From positions 103,154,320 through 103,218,319 of the forward strand of contig NC_089584.1 of NCBI RefSeq assembly GCF_019320115.1: DNA of 64,000 nt, in the 5' to 3' direction. Positions 1-13,600 of this stretch are shown here, in pieces (within the stretch, counting starts at the first letter, position 1; every line of letters starts with the position of its first letter). Under the pieces are notes generated by a model. It was given only the letters and a program-made list of their open reading frames with translations. It did no database searches and was not told the origin of the DNA. The translations under genes were made by a program, and so were the position numbers. This DNA comes from Miscanthus floridulus. Lineage: Eukaryota; Streptophyta; Magnoliopsida; Poales; Poaceae.

Positions 1-2361
1 TTCCTTTCAAGTTGGCGCACCCATGCCGTGATCTTGACGGCATGGGCCACGAGCGAACTGGTCCCCTCTGACCGCACCACCTCTAGGTTGTCGTAGACCA
101 CTCTGAGGGCGACGCTTAGGATATCAAGCTCGTCGCTCTCCGCCTGAAGGTTCCTCCTCGCCTCGGCGAGCTCCATGGCCAGGGCAGCAGAGATGCCCTT
201 GGCCTATAGCCTCTAGGTTGTAGCAGTTCTGAGCTCAGCTTGGAGGAAGCCAATCCTCTGCTACGCATCATCGTGCTCTTAGACGGCCTGGTTGCGCTCC
301 TTGCGGGTCGCGCCACGCTCTGAGCGGAGCCTCCTCATGGTTTGGAGCAGCTCGTCTCACTCCTTGCACAGTCGGGCGACCGTCTCGGTATCCTAACTTG
401 CCCTCCACTCTAGGGCTACGAGCTTCTCCTCAGCTGCTAGCTTTAGCTCCCGCTCCTTCTCAGCCTTGGCCAGAAGGTTGAGGATCCATTGGTAGGTCTC
501 AGCGTCCCTCTAGAGTAGGTCATCCTGCTCCCTCCTAACTCTGATGGCCTTCTCCTCATCTTACCGCACCCTCGCTGACAGGGCCTTGAACACCCTCTTG
601 GTCTCCTCCTCATATCGACAGGCCTTGGTCTCCCGCAGTCAGAGACTATCCGCCTCCTCGGCAAGGGGAGTCAGCTCAGCCACCCTCTGTTGGGCGGCAA
701 TGAGTTGGGTGGTCACATCCCCGTGCAGCCATGCCACTTCGCTGAGGTGGTCCTAGTTCTCCTTCTGCTCACGAAGGAACTGATATTTCTCCCGGCTGCG
801 AGTGATAAGGGACTAAAAAGATAAATGTCAGAACATAAAAATACATGAAGAAAGAAGAAGGCGAGAGGCAAGGTCAAGTGAATACCCGGCCAGTGGGAAC
901 AACAACTTCGCGTAGGGCGCCCCTGGCATTCTCCAAGGCATTTAGCATGGCCACAATCCCCTCGTTGAGACTCTCCCGCTCCATGCTCTCAGTGGCATCA
1001 TCGAGGGTGAAGAGTGTCGATGTCGGGTCTTACGGATTCATCCACCAGAGTAGGGGCTCGTCCCATGCGGGTGAATGGCTGCCCCTCGATGTCACGGCTA
1101 GGGATGATTCCCCGCCGGTCTTCTCTGCCACTGCCATGATGTTCAAGGACCCCTTGGCCGTGTCCCCCTCCGTCCGACCCATGTCGGGCGCCGTCACTTG
1201 GACCGTCGATGGCACAGATCGCGCTGCTGCCTTGGGCACCGTTGCGGCTCCATTCGACTATGTCTCGCCTGTCCTAGCCACTGCCACCTCTGCCTACATC
1301 AGCGGGGCCCCAACCGACGGCGTCACGTCCGCTGCGGTCGGCACCAAAAGCGTGGTCGGTAGCTCCGTTCGCCCCGTCGTTGATAGCGGTATCACCTCCG
1401 TCGTCGGCTGCTCAATGACCTCTAAGGGCGTCCCTTGAGACCTAGTGCCCGCCTGTCCCGCTAAGGGCATGGGTGCCACCATGAGCGACACCTCACCGGT
1501 CGGCGACACAGTCGCACCGGCGCCGCTCCCGCCTGAAATGGGTGTGACGTCAGTCAATGGCTGCCGCCTCACTTGAAGGGCGATGCTCTTTTTTGGCGCT
1601 AGCGCCAAAAGATTATGCCACCTCAAGACGTTGCGAGAAAGAAAGGCGTGAGTCACAGTGAAAACAGAGAAAAACAGGAGAATTGGTGACTTACATCGGC
1701 GCTGTTGGGCAGCGGATACATTTGGAGGGCGAACCCCTAGACCCCTGCTCCGCCTCGTTAGGGCGGGGCCATTTTGAGCCCACCCCCTGCTTCCAGGCAG
1801 AGGGGCTCGCTTCCCTTGCATCTAGGGGCGCGACAGTGGAGCCACCCTCCTCCATTGGCACCTTGGGCGCAGCGGTAGATCCACCCGCCTCGGCTGGCTC
1901 TTGGAGCGTGGCGACGGAGCCACCCACTTCCGCTGGTGCCTCAGGCGCAGTGGAAGATCCACCTGCCCCTGCTGGCTCTTGGGGCAGGCCGATGGTCTGG
2001 CCCGTGTCCACCGGCCTCACGGACGCGCATTCCCCTCCATGAAACGGGAAGGGTCCCGACCCCTGCAAGGATGAGCGAGTACCTATCAGCATATCCTCGC
2101 TCTCCAGGTCATCACGCTCGGTGTCGTTGACTACCTCATCGTCATCTTCCTCCTCCTCCTCGTCACTGTCAGTGTCCTCCCCTTGCCCCACGCCAGCAGT
2201 TTCCGCTGTCGCTTCTTCCTCTCATCCTCCTTCGCCTTCCTCTGCCACTCGGCCTCGGCGCGGTTCACCACCCTCACGGACGGATCCATCGGCAATGGAG
2301 CCGGGTGATCCCTGAGGATGAGGTCCTTCGGCTGGTCCCTCAATCTCAATGTCAGTTTCAA
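1..2361 (-). mobile_element. Decayed retrotransposon-type accessory ORF remnant
   Basis: Read on the minus strand, the stretch gives a lysine/arginine-rich start near 2361, a strongly acidic run of Glu and Asp (about 2190-2100), a Pro/Ala/Gly-rich segment with imperfect repeats of the form PAEAGGS, and then, from about 800 to 1, heptad-like Glu/Lys/Arg/Ala/Leu sequence of coiled-coil type. This order resembles the non-enzymatic proteins (often labelled putative gypsy-type transposon domain) encoded by grass retroelements. The frame is broken by many stops, for example within the coiled-coil part at about 630. No reverse transcriptase or integrase motif is visible, so the class is inferred from composition and layout only. 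The 5' part of the element lies outside the window or is lost. Confidence 0.45.
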
Positions 2362-3812
2362 GAGGTCGGGAGTTAAATGGAAGAGAAGGCATGTGTCAGT
2401 TCAGAAAGTGACCAACAAGTGAATATTTGTAGTTTTCTCGTACGTTGTGATTGGAGGTGGCCTAGCACTCAATGACACAGGGTTTATACTGGTTCAGGCA
2501 ATGTGTCATACGTCCAGTTTGACTCGGTCGGTGACTTTATTCCTAAGCCCAGATGCTCGAAGTTTACAGTGACCTATTATTTAGGTACCTAGGTCTACCT
2601 ATGAATTTTGTATTTAACTGCTTGGGCTGAGTCTTTATTGGAAGGTCAGTCCATGAGGGATCCCGGGTGTATGAATCCGACACCGAATGACAACGACCGA
2701 ACATTGGACAGTGATTCAGACTTGGGAGTGACCGATCGACTGAATCGGCGTGGCAGAACCGGAACACCACAGAAAATATAATAATATTATAATGGGCTAG
2801 ACGTACCAAACACGGGGAGATATCATCATTTCACCATACGCATATTTGAAGTTTAATTATGTTCACGGCCATTGCGTCAAGATGCTCGTCCTTTCGCTGC
2901 CGCTCAATTACATGAACCGATCGCAGAGATGCCGATAAGGAATAGGAGGCCGCAGCACCTTGTTCACATCACACACGCCCCATTGACCCATTGGCCAGTG
3001 CAAACAACGCCTGCGCTCCTCATGTTACCCGCAGACGCGCCGAGACGCTGACGCCGCCGCAACTCGACGCCAATAATTTGATGCGCAGCCTGAGGCGCCC
3101 GGGTACTGTACGTTCACTGAGAGAAACGGTGGTAGCTGCTTAGAATGGCCCTGAATCATTGATGCCGCCTGGTGCGCTGTTTCTGTTTGCACGCGCGCGC
3201 ATGCTCACGTGGAAAACGAAGGCGGAATGGGACGTCCTGCACTCCTGCTGCGCCCTTGCTCCTTTGCTGCAGAGCAGCAAGCGCGGCAGCGAGATGAATG
3301 CGCACGATGGAGTGGGCGCCTGGGTGCCCTTGCTGTTTCTTGATGTGCTAATAACGTTGGTGCGGCTGAAATAATGGCTTAGAATGGCATGTGCTAATAA
3401 CCGTCTCAATGTGTTACACACTTCACTGTTACTGATGTTGAAACATGTTTGCACAGTCTTAGAAAACAATTCGAGGCGCACTGTTTAGTGTTTACTGCTC
3501 GACGTACTATAAGGTGCAATGCATGTGAACTGCCTTTCTGTTGAAGTATACTGCTTCGTTGGTTGAAGTGATTTAAGACGTTGACAACAACGACAACAAC
3601 AAGAACCAAGCGATGACCTCTCTTTTGTGTGTATTAGTCGTCCTATCTACTGTATATCTATTAATGAGGCTGTCTCCATTCCACTGCCACATTTTTCGCA
3701 AGCTGCGTGCTTTGACACATTCAGCGATTACCAACTTGCTTACGACTTAATTAGCAGACAGAATGCTTAAGTGCAGGAACGTCAAGCACACCATGCTAGT
3801 TTTGTCATTCAT
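2362..3812. other. Intergenic, repeat-like, no gene recognised
   Basis: No convincing exon is seen. The part from about 2440 to 2800 has the look of grass retroelement non-coding sequence (a phrase of the type tttatactggttcaggcaa) and probably belongs with the remnant to its left. From 2810 to 3812 there is only AT-rich and mixed sequence with short chance ORFs. Confidence 0.3.
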
Positions 3813-4153
3813 TCACATGCAAAAATGAATGAAGCCACGGTGCGCGCGCGCGCGGGTGGCGGCCGGTGCACGACTCGTGACCCGTGACAAGGTTCCCTCG
3901 TCAGGCCGCAAGACTTGTGCCATCCGACTGAAAAAAAAATTTGGGTGAGGATCGTGACGGCCGTATGTACCGGCGGCCTCAGCCTTTTCCTTTCCTCCAC
4001 GCAGCACGTGCTCTGAAATCCAGCGCCCAGGGGCACACGTTGGCCACGTGCGCCGGCGATCCCACGGCTCCGGAGACAAGGAACGGAACGGAGGCAGCGC
4101 AAGAAACAGGGCCATACAAGGAACGGAACGGAGGCACCGCGAACGGACGCGTG

Positions 4154-4160
4154 TATATAA
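4154..4160 (+). promoter_or_regulatory. TATA box of the IAA-amino acid hydrolase gene
   Basis: TATATAA lies 71 bases before the start codon at 4231, in a GC-rich proximal promoter. Spacing fits a short plant 5' UTR. Confidence 0.6.
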
Positions 4161-4230
4161 CCCACCAGGAACGCGCAAGCTAGCCAGCCCCGTGCCCCGT
4201 GCGTGCGGCCTCTTGTCCCGTCCGTCCCCG

Positions 4231-7200
4231 ATGGCCGCGCCGCGCGCAAGCGCAGTCGCCGGCGCCCTACTGCTCGCCCTCGTCGTCGCCGCCTCCGCGG
4301 GCGCGGGCGCGGACAGCGGCGACGTGCTGCTGCGCCGGGCGCAGCGCGAGGAGTTCGCAGCGTGGATGGCCGGCGTCAGGCGGGCCATCCACGAGCGGCC
4401 CGAGCTGGCGTTCCAGGAGCACGAGACGAGCGCGCTGGTCCGGAGGGAGCTCGACGCGATGGGCGTCGCGTACAGGCACCCGGTCGCCGGGACGGGCGTC
4501 GTCGCGGCCGTCGGCACCGGGGCCCCGCCGTTCGTCGCGCTGCGCGCCGACATGGACGCGCTCCCGCTGCAGGTACTAACGCTACGCGCTTGCTCCCCGG
4601 TGTTTATTTCGAGGTTGTTGGAAATTCGATTCGGGGATGGACGGACAGGGACAGTCGAGGTTCGGTTCATCCCATTCCCACAAATTGGCCTTTCCGCAGC
4701 AAATTGGACGTTTTGCGGTGCTAGTGCCATTGGAACCGCTGCAGACCTACTAGAAGGGCACTACAAATGGTTTCATCTCAACACAAAGAAAACGAAAAAG
4801 GGAGGAATGGCACTGGCGTTATGTAGAAATAAAACTTTTGCAGAAGTCATGCGTACAGGTCTAAGTGTTTTTTCGTCGTGTAAAGTGCAAAGTCAAGCAA
4901 GCTAACATCTTGAATCTTTGAATATACTACTACTAGACACTTTTGGGGAAGACAGGTACAATTGTACACCTGGACAACTCAGATTTTTTTTTTAATTTTA
5001 ACACTTTTTGAAAACTAATTTTAAATTTAAATTGGTCGGGTTTTTTAAAAAAAAAACTAACACTTTTGACCGTGTCTATTTTCCTGGCGCGGCCAAACGC
5101 CTGTGCCGCACCATGCATGGTGGCGCGGCAGCTGGCTGACGTGGCGACGACCGGAATCGCGACCGTTGACGTGGCAGGGCCTGCCGCGCCACCTATCTTG
5201 GCGCGGCGGTACCTGGACGGTTTACCGCCTCCACCGTGCCTCATGCTTGGAACTGCGCCACTCGCCGCGGCCACGCGCCCATCCACCTATTGCGGCCACT
5301 ACCGAGACCTGTACCGCGTTTCAGATGTATGTTTTATGTGTTTTTCCTTTCAACGGCCGTCCATATTAACCACCGTAATGACTGGTCTTCAGTTCCCCCT
5401 TACACGCCTCTCACATTAATTATAGGTGAATCAATCGATCACAAGCACTCGTGGACTCGTGTTGTTGCTCCTAAACAACTCATAGGATATATATACGTAT
5501 GCACTCATCGTGGAAGTTCATCAGATGCTTTCGACTTCTGGCCTCCTCCTCCCTACCTATTTTTTCAGCTCTATAGAATAGATAGAAATGCAACTATAAA
5601 GCTACGATCCTGGATTCCTGGTGGATGATCTTCAGGTTGTGGGGATATATAATTTGTTTCTCAATTGTTATTCGGTGCTCATCTGTTGTGTAGTATCTTG
5701 GGACGCCATGAAAGCTAATCATGACGGCAGTGCTGCCACGACGCATAGAAATGAATATGAAGCAAATAAATAAAGTCTGTGCGCAAGTTCATAAGCTGCC
5801 ACGTAACATTTTCATTGTTTGACATAAGTTTGACATAACATAACCAAATAACCCCGCAAGTTTCGGACGCCAATATTCGTTTGACCTAACAAACTAAGAT
5901 CCAGGAGTGTAAGGATCCCTCGGACGCCTTTGTCTCTTCGGATTTATTGGCAACATATTGGGAGTGTAGCCAACGTCGGTATGGTCGTGTCGATGGTGCG
6001 TATGGCTCGTACCCTGCAAGTATATGATACGCATGATTACTTATAATTCTTTATGATCGTTAGTTCATGGAGCATACGTATTTAAAGAAACTACCTTTAT
6101 TAGTACCTGTGAGGCTCCTTAGGTATCAAGCGGGGCACCACCTAGCTGACACATGCCGATCTCGTCCTGCGGCCAATCGTCACACTGGTCGTGCTGTCTG
6201 TGGAAGCCCGGGGGTCGTCATCGTCGTCCTCGTCGTCCTCGGTTGCAGGGTCCTTTCCAGCGCTATGATGTGGTGGTGTACGCACCGTGAAAGTGGCACC
6301 TATCATCGGCTGAGAAGAGCCGGCTGGTGTCCTCAAAGAGGCTAAAGACATGCCACCCGACCGCACCGGGAGTGGTGGTTCCTCATAAGGAGTGTCCATG
6401 TAGCTCAACTTCTGAACTAGATTCATGTAGCTCTTCTTCACCTTCTGTATAAATAGACGTTAAAGTTAGTGCATTTTCCAAACGCATATACACTAAAGAA
6501 ACATTTTCGGAATGGACAAGTTTATGTTTACCTCCACAAAAGCCGCGAGAACGCCTGACCCCTGCCCTCTAGACTCGTAAAGTCGAAACACTGCTTCATT
6601 GGACATCCTTGACAATTGTGTCGCTTGGGTACAGAAACGTGGTTGGACAGTTTTAGTACATATACTTAATACCAAAAGGATAACAAATTATACCATTCAA
6701 GTATCTTACCACATATCTTTGAAGCGGGGCTCTCTGTAGCTGTGTGTCCTCCTTAGTGGTAATGTCGTACATATCTTCGATGACATCTTCCTCCGAGTCC
6801 TCGTCAATTGCCTTCTCTATGTACGGGGGCTTGATATGTATCCTCGTAGACCTGTGAAGCCACCGCAGGTACTCGTCGAAGGTGTGCCGGTCGTGTGGAG
6901 GACCCGTATGGATCGGCTGTCGTACCCTGTTCTGCCACAAATGGATGTGCGCGCTGTGTGTCACGCGCCAATCTTTGGTCTTGTACCTCTTCCTGCGGTC
7001 ATACCTACAACAAAACGATGTTAGTTGTACCATACACACCTCTAAATTATAGCTTTGTTATTAATCAATAACACACTAAAAGGTTAAGATGGCAGACTAG
7101 AGGGGGTGAATAGTCTTTTCTAAAATTAATTACGTCGGCTAACCGAAACATGTGAGGAATTAAGACTATCGGTCTAGCCAAGACTATACCCCTCTATCTA

Positions 7201-10200
7201 TGTTCTCTAGCACCTTCCAAAGATACTAATTAAGCAACAAAGATGCCGGACTAGCTAGAGCTCACCTAACTAATTCTAGAAGCAAGGCCACACAAACTAT
7301 GCCACTAGTACTTTAAGCAATAGGGGAGCTCCTACACATGCTAGTAAGCAAAAGCACAAAGCCACCTAATGCTCAATAACAAGGCAACCAATGCCAAATT
7401 AGAGAGCGCAATTACTTAGCTATACAAACTAAGCAATGTGACTAACAAGATCACACAAACCAAATTAGCCACGTAAAGGAGCTACTTCTATGCTACACAA
7501 GCAAGAAGGTAACTAGTAAGCTACACAAGCTAGTGATTCGTCCCTAGTGACAAGACTGAGAAATTTCGTAACTGAGTTAGGTTGTGATATAATGTAGATC
7601 GAACAAGACACAGGTACAATAGTAAAGAGAGCATAACCTGGTGCTGTGTCAGGACGTTGAGACCGTCCGTGTACTCCATGTACTTGCGCCTCGTATTCCC
7701 TCTAACTAACTCTGATTTCGTCCAAATAAACAGAGTTGTGCCTGTTCCATTTCTACATTGAACACGATAATGAATTAGCCATTAATAAACTCATCATATG
7801 TAACCATATCGAAGAATATAATGAACCGAAGTACTTACCGGTAAACTAGTACTAAGTGACCAGGGCCATCGTTCCCAACACCAAACCTGGAGTAGGTACG
7901 AGCAACCTCCAAGGTTCGCATATCCTGAGGTGCGATGGTAGGCAACGCATAGCTGTCGATACGTCCATGCCAGGACCGCGCTGCCCCAGCTGTACGCCGC
8001 TATGTTCTCCCACGGCTGGCGTAGTATATCAAGGAAGATCCAGCTAATGGTGTTGTCCGAGGTGTCTAGGAATAGGAAAGCACCAAGAAAGTGCTAGAGC
8101 CACACTCGAGCGAACCTGTCGATCTGAGCCTCCTCAGCCTGTGGGTCCAAGTAATCAAAGCGCTCCGCGATCCAGGACGACGAAACACCAGAAGTTTTCC
8201 TAAAATTTACCAAAGAACATGAGGCCCGATGGCTGCAGGAAAGCAATACAGGTATTAAATAGGCTTCAATTTCTCACTTATTTTTCTTGGAGCCTTGTCG
8301 TCCGGTAGAAGAAAGCCAGTAAACTGAGCCAACAGCTCCCTCCAGTGATCGTTGTCAACTATCCCTGTCACTGGAAGTCCCCCCAACCGAAGGCCAAAAA
8401 TAGCCTTCACGTCCTGCATGGTCAAGATCATCTCGCCACAAGGTAGGTGGAACGTGTAGGTCTCAGGCCTCCACTTGTTATAAGAATAGAACGACGGTTA
8501 GTTGCCTCAAATTTGTTACAAGAAAGTTTACGTACAAAGAATACACTCGCACCTGTCTACAGCTGTAATAAGTAGTGCTGGATCAAGGGGCGAAAGACCA
8601 CGGTTGACAACACGGACAAGCTCGAGGAAGACCGTATGTACAACGCATAATGCTCGTCCCACTGGTGCGCCCTGGTGTGCGTGTGGGGTCTCAAAGTAGG
8701 CAAGGCCACCTCTGTGTTGTTGTCACTCAAGATGTGTGCTCGGTGCTGGTCGTCGTACTCTACCTCAAGAATGGGGTACAACGGGTGTTGCATGAGAGGG
8801 GCCATCCTGTTACAAATTGATAAACAAAGCGTTAGAGTATTCAAATTAACAAAATTCAAATTAATATTATGTAGCATTGCAAAATTTGAACTACTTGTTA
8901 TGCAATATGAAAGCATATGTATATATTCAAAGTAAAATTAACAGACATATCCCGCACTAGTAACATAAACAACTTTACTAGGAATATAAGCATTTGACGA
9001 AACTTCATGAAGTCATCAAAATTGACGTATCACGCACTAGTAAGTACTGACATTTGTAAACTAGTATCTATATACTCAAAATCCCTAACTAAATAACTAA
9101 CTATAAACTAAATAATAAATACCTAATCAATCCCTAAACCCAAAATTCTAACCTCAAACCTAAAAACTACCTACGTAAATCACAAACAAAATCACTAACC
9201 TAACTATCCTAAATCACTAACTATCATAAATCAATAACAATCATAAAACCCTAACTATCCTATATTACTAATTATCCAAAATAACTAATTATCCTAAAAC
9301 AATAATAATCAAAATAACATGAAATCGAGAGGGAGGTACCTTAGGAGCGGGCGGCCTTGACGCGTCGGTATTCGTGGCGCTGCCGGCGCGGGCGCTGCGC
9401 GGTGGGAATGGTCGGGCGGGGCCGGCGTGGGCGCGGGCAGGCGGGGGGGGGGGGGGGACGCGGCAGCGGCGGGCGTGTGGCTGGCGGCGGGCGGGCAGGC
9501 AGCGGTGCGTGCGGGCGGGGGGCTCGCTCGCGATATTTATTCGGCTTTGCCACGCCACGGATCAAGGCGCGGCAGTGCCGCGTCAAGATTGGTGGCCGAC
9601 AGGCCCTGTCCCGTCAGCGGTCAGCGATTCCGGTCGCCGCCACGTCAGCCCTCTGCCGCGCCACCATGCATGGCGCGGCACAGGCATTTGGCCACGCCAG
9701 GACAATAGGCGCGTACAAAAGTGTTAGTTTTAAAAAAACCGCCCGTGTTAGATTTAAAATTAGTTTTCAAAAAATGTTAAAATTAAAAGAAAATTCACAA
9801 CTCACAACCGGCAAATAGAGTTTATCTAAACAGGAAGCAGCAGGTCGTATCTAAACAGTGCAAAGTCAGCATGTTGACCCGAACTGCTCAGCTTGCTCCG
9901 ATCGATCTTGCAGATAGTACTCACTAAACAAACTTAGCTTTCTATGGCCTCTAAATCAATCTACCTGTTTTCAATTTCTGTGGATCAGGAGGAAGTGGAG
10001 TGGGAGCACAGGAGCAAGGAGGCCGGGAAGATGCACGCCTGCGGCCACGACGCGCACACCGCAATGCTGCTCGGCGCCGCCAGGATCCTCCATGAGCGCC
10101 GCCACGACCTGCAGGTACGTTGGTCGCCACTTGAAGCTCTCGCTCGCCTTCTTCTTCCTCCCTTCACTGTCACACTGCCTCTCGCGCATCGTTCCAACGG

Positions 10201-10665
10201 CATCTTATAATATCTGTCCCTCCCGCATCTGGTCTGGTTGTCGTCGACGTCGAGTAACCTGCTCCCGTGTCACCCTGTAATAGTTCGCTGGATTTTCGGT
10301 CGCCTGATTGGAGTCCTTTAATTGTCACGTTGTGCGCTTGCATATTCGGCGTGTATGCAGGTTTCATCAGTTAGTGGTTAGCGCCAGTATGGTTTGTTGC
10401 AAAGTCATTTTCCTGTTGATGCTTGAGATCCTTGTGCTCCCCTTCAGGTCTAATTTGGAAACTCCAATCTCTCTGGGATCCCGGACTTTTCTCTTGGTGG
10501 ATAATCCATGGGGATATCATCCTGATTATCATTTTAGTTCTTAGTGGGGGTTTTTCAATCCCTGGGTTTTGCTCCCCTGGCTTCCAAAAGATCCCTTAAA
10601 GCGATCGATATGAAACTGCCAATAAGTCCTCTCAACATCTTTCTTTGATCTGTCCTCTTTTATCC

Positions 10666-10696
<31 letters not shown>

Positions 10697-13600
10697 AAAA
10701 TAGCTACTCCGTAGTATAGAAGGTGATTTAACGCTTGGATTTGGTTTGTTTCCTCAGTGGCGGTGATTGTTTGGCCACGGCCTTTTAAATTTCCTGATGG
10801 TGACACAGACGAGGTAAAAGACCACTAGGGTTAAGAGTATTTTGGGCTGGAACCTGGAGGTCACCAAACTTGTCTTGTGTGTGCAAATAGGTCACCGTTC
10901 TTTGAAATTGGACTAACCAATCACTAAACTTTCTAAGTTTATCGTGGCTATGCCCGATCAAAAAACATGAGCTCACGACGGTGTGGCATTTCAATTTATG
11001 ATGTATTTGATTTGAGGAATAGGTCAGTCCATCGTCTCCTCATTCCTAATTTCTGGTTCCGCCTGAATCTGTAACGTGTTCCAAGCGTGTCACTGTTAGC
11101 ACCAAAGCTCTTTTTTTGAAAGAACATCACCAAAGCTCTCGTGTAGAGTTGAACTACATTTAGATGATGAGTTTGTAGAGGATAGCTTAATTAGTTTTCA
11201 CATGATTGTGAGTCAGTATGTGAACGTAATGTTTAACCACCGTACCACTTGAATGGGTGTTCACGTTAGAGCTGTCGTTTGGACAAGTTTGTGATCTTTG
11301 CATTCAATTCAACTCATGCGTTCATATCTTGAGTGATCTACTTTGAAAGAGGTTAGTCCATTTGTTTAGTTCAGTGCCCTATTTATATGAATGCATGGTT
11401 CTATATAGACATTTTTAGCGCTTAGTGCAATACTTTTTTAGTGATGCTAATATTAACCGAGGCAAACACTCGTTCTTTACTCTAGATGACTATAATATGT
11501 ACTGTGCTCTTTACATAATACTCTCTCCGTTCCAAATTATAAGTCACTTGACTTTTTTGTTAGATCAACCTTGTCATGTATCTAGATATAACGTATGTCT
11601 AGTCTAGACAGTGGCGGAGCCAGGATGAGCACCTCAGGGGGGGCTAATCAATAGAGATTTAGAACAAATGTCGAAGATTAACGATGAAATCACGTTTTTT
11701 CTACAATAATATCAAGGCAAAATCACTCTCATGGTGGGGGGGGGGGGGCTGCAGCCCCCCAGCCCCCCCTGATCCGCCAATGAGTCTAGATACATAGTTT
11801 GGAACAGAGGGAGTAAATGATATAATGAACTAGAACCAATTATTGAGTTGTTTATTGTTGAATTCTGATTGATTAAATGACTGGGAAGTAATGTACCTAT
11901 AAACATGTTCTACTAAACCTTCCCATGTATTTGAACCATTTTCGTTTATAAAGTATCTTATTTCCGTACTTTTGTGCATAATTAATTAAGTGTTTTTACA
12001 TTTTTATAAAAGCAATAAACAAATAGCTGCTATTATATCGTCTGTAGCTTCCAATGGTGCCACCGCTAAATAAAATTAGCCTATATTTAAAATCTTGCGT
12101 GCAAGACACTTAAAATTTGCCCGTAGTGGACTAAGCACACACGTGGCATAGTCTGACCTTTTCTGCTAAAACGTGCACATCAAATGGAATTTCTGCTCTC
12201 AACAAGAACTAAAAGATTCCCGGGGCGACACGCCAGACATCTTTTTCTACTGTGCCTCAGTCTCACGGGTACGATGTTTGTCGACGAAGACGTGTGGCAG
12301 TCTATGGATGAAACTACTGATTACTCTTGTAAAATATCCTCCCGTAATTAGAGATCTGCGTAACGTGAATCCATCGATGTAACTTTTTACGTTCTAACCG
12401 TGTACTCCCTCGGTCCTAGAATATGTGTCATATTCTTACTTCTCAAAAAATAAAAAACTTTTAACTTGAGAAGTTTAATATTATAATATATAATTAGTAT
12501 TATTAGATAAATCATTGAATATATTTTTTTAATAAACTTATTTAGGGTATCAATGTTGCTAATATTTTTTAAAATAGAGTTAAATTTAAGAAAGTTTGAC
12601 CACCACATATTTTATAGTGACATTTATTTTGGAACATAGGGAGTATATAATTTGATTAGTCATTAATTAAACTTATAAACTTTTGAATCCTAACATACCA
12701 TATATTTTGAAATAGATGGAGTACTTAGGTCCCTTTTGGTAGGGCTTCAGCTCTTGTTTCTTGCGGCTCCTTGCAAGGAAGCCCTGCCAAACAAACATGT
12801 AAAAATTGGCTCCTTGCGAGGAGCCCAAAGTGGTTTCTTTTAGATCCTTCAAAAACCTAATAAAAACTATTACAAAATTACCAATAGTGTAGTTTTTTTC
12901 AAATATTTTTCAAAACGGCTATAACACCACCGGAGAAGTTGCTCCACATAAGGAGTCAGAACCTTCTTAGAAGGAGCCAGAGCCCTGCAAAATGATATAA
13001 CGTTCTCCTAGAGTAGACACCCAGTTGATTTTGATTTGAGAGAATGGTCCCTTCTCATAGAAGGGTGCAAGTGTTAGTAGTTCTAGCTAGCATGAGGAGT
13101 CCTTTTCGCATGAAAACTAGTATTGTATAAGAGTATTAAACTAATAATGGATGGACGGAGAAACGGTATTAATAGAGAGCACGTGTTTGTGGATATGATT
13201 TGAAGTTCTTCTCATGTACCATTTTTATATCTAGGTCTCCTTTCACACCTAAATTTTAAGCAATTCGATATTGTAGTTGCGACCAATCCTCTCTTGGCCT
13301 TTATCGCTTCTCTACTTTCTCCAATTTATCCATTTATTCGTGTTACACCTAACCGTTGTCCACTACTCGCCGGTGCTAACAAGGCCGACCCTTAACCCTT
13401 TTTTAGCCTCGTCTCCTTTCTCCTGCATCCTTCCTTTTTCTTAACATCGGTGGGCACTCGCCCGGCCACTGGCCCTATATTGTGACTGCTCTATTGCTAA
13501 CTCATTAGTTGTGGTTATCCCCGCCCCTCCACCTCTGAACCAATTGTCCAGTATCGCCTCGTCGTTTGCGACTGCACATACCTAATTGTCACCCTAGGGC

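Larger units (their letters stand above)
4982..9796. mobile_element. Mutator-like element (MULE) carrying a PMD gene, in intron 1
   Basis: Two long terminal inverted repeats of about 225 bases (4982-5208 and 9573-9796) match closely, both reading GA-TTTT...TTTTAATTTTAAC inward and later sharing a block around CCATGCATGG. The octamer acaactca flanks both ends (4974-4981 and 9797-9804), a direct target duplication near the 9-base MULE norm. No mudrA-type transposase is recognisable; the cargo is a decayed plant mobile domain gene on the minus strand. The element is therefore probably non-autonomous. It lies wholly within the first intron of the hydrolase gene. Confidence 0.85.

Noticed and set aside
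845..1438. 197-residue plus-strand frame
   Set aside because: Composition is that of a reverse frame of the Pro/Ala/Ser-rich minus-strand retroelement remnant; no start context, domain or splice evidence.
3813..4730. Long minus-strand frames opposite the hydrolase promoter and exon 1
   Set aside because: Shadow frames of GC-rich sequence; Arg/Ala/Pro/Ser-rich with no domain.
4048..4905. 285-residue open frame covering exon 1 of the hydrolase
   Set aside because: Only 4231-4572 is coding; after 4572 the frame runs into intron sequence and loses all family similarity.
9446..9459. G14 run as a structural (quadruplex) element
   Set aside because: A pure G homopolymer within GC-rich MULE sequence is more simply a slippage product; no conserved spacing seen.
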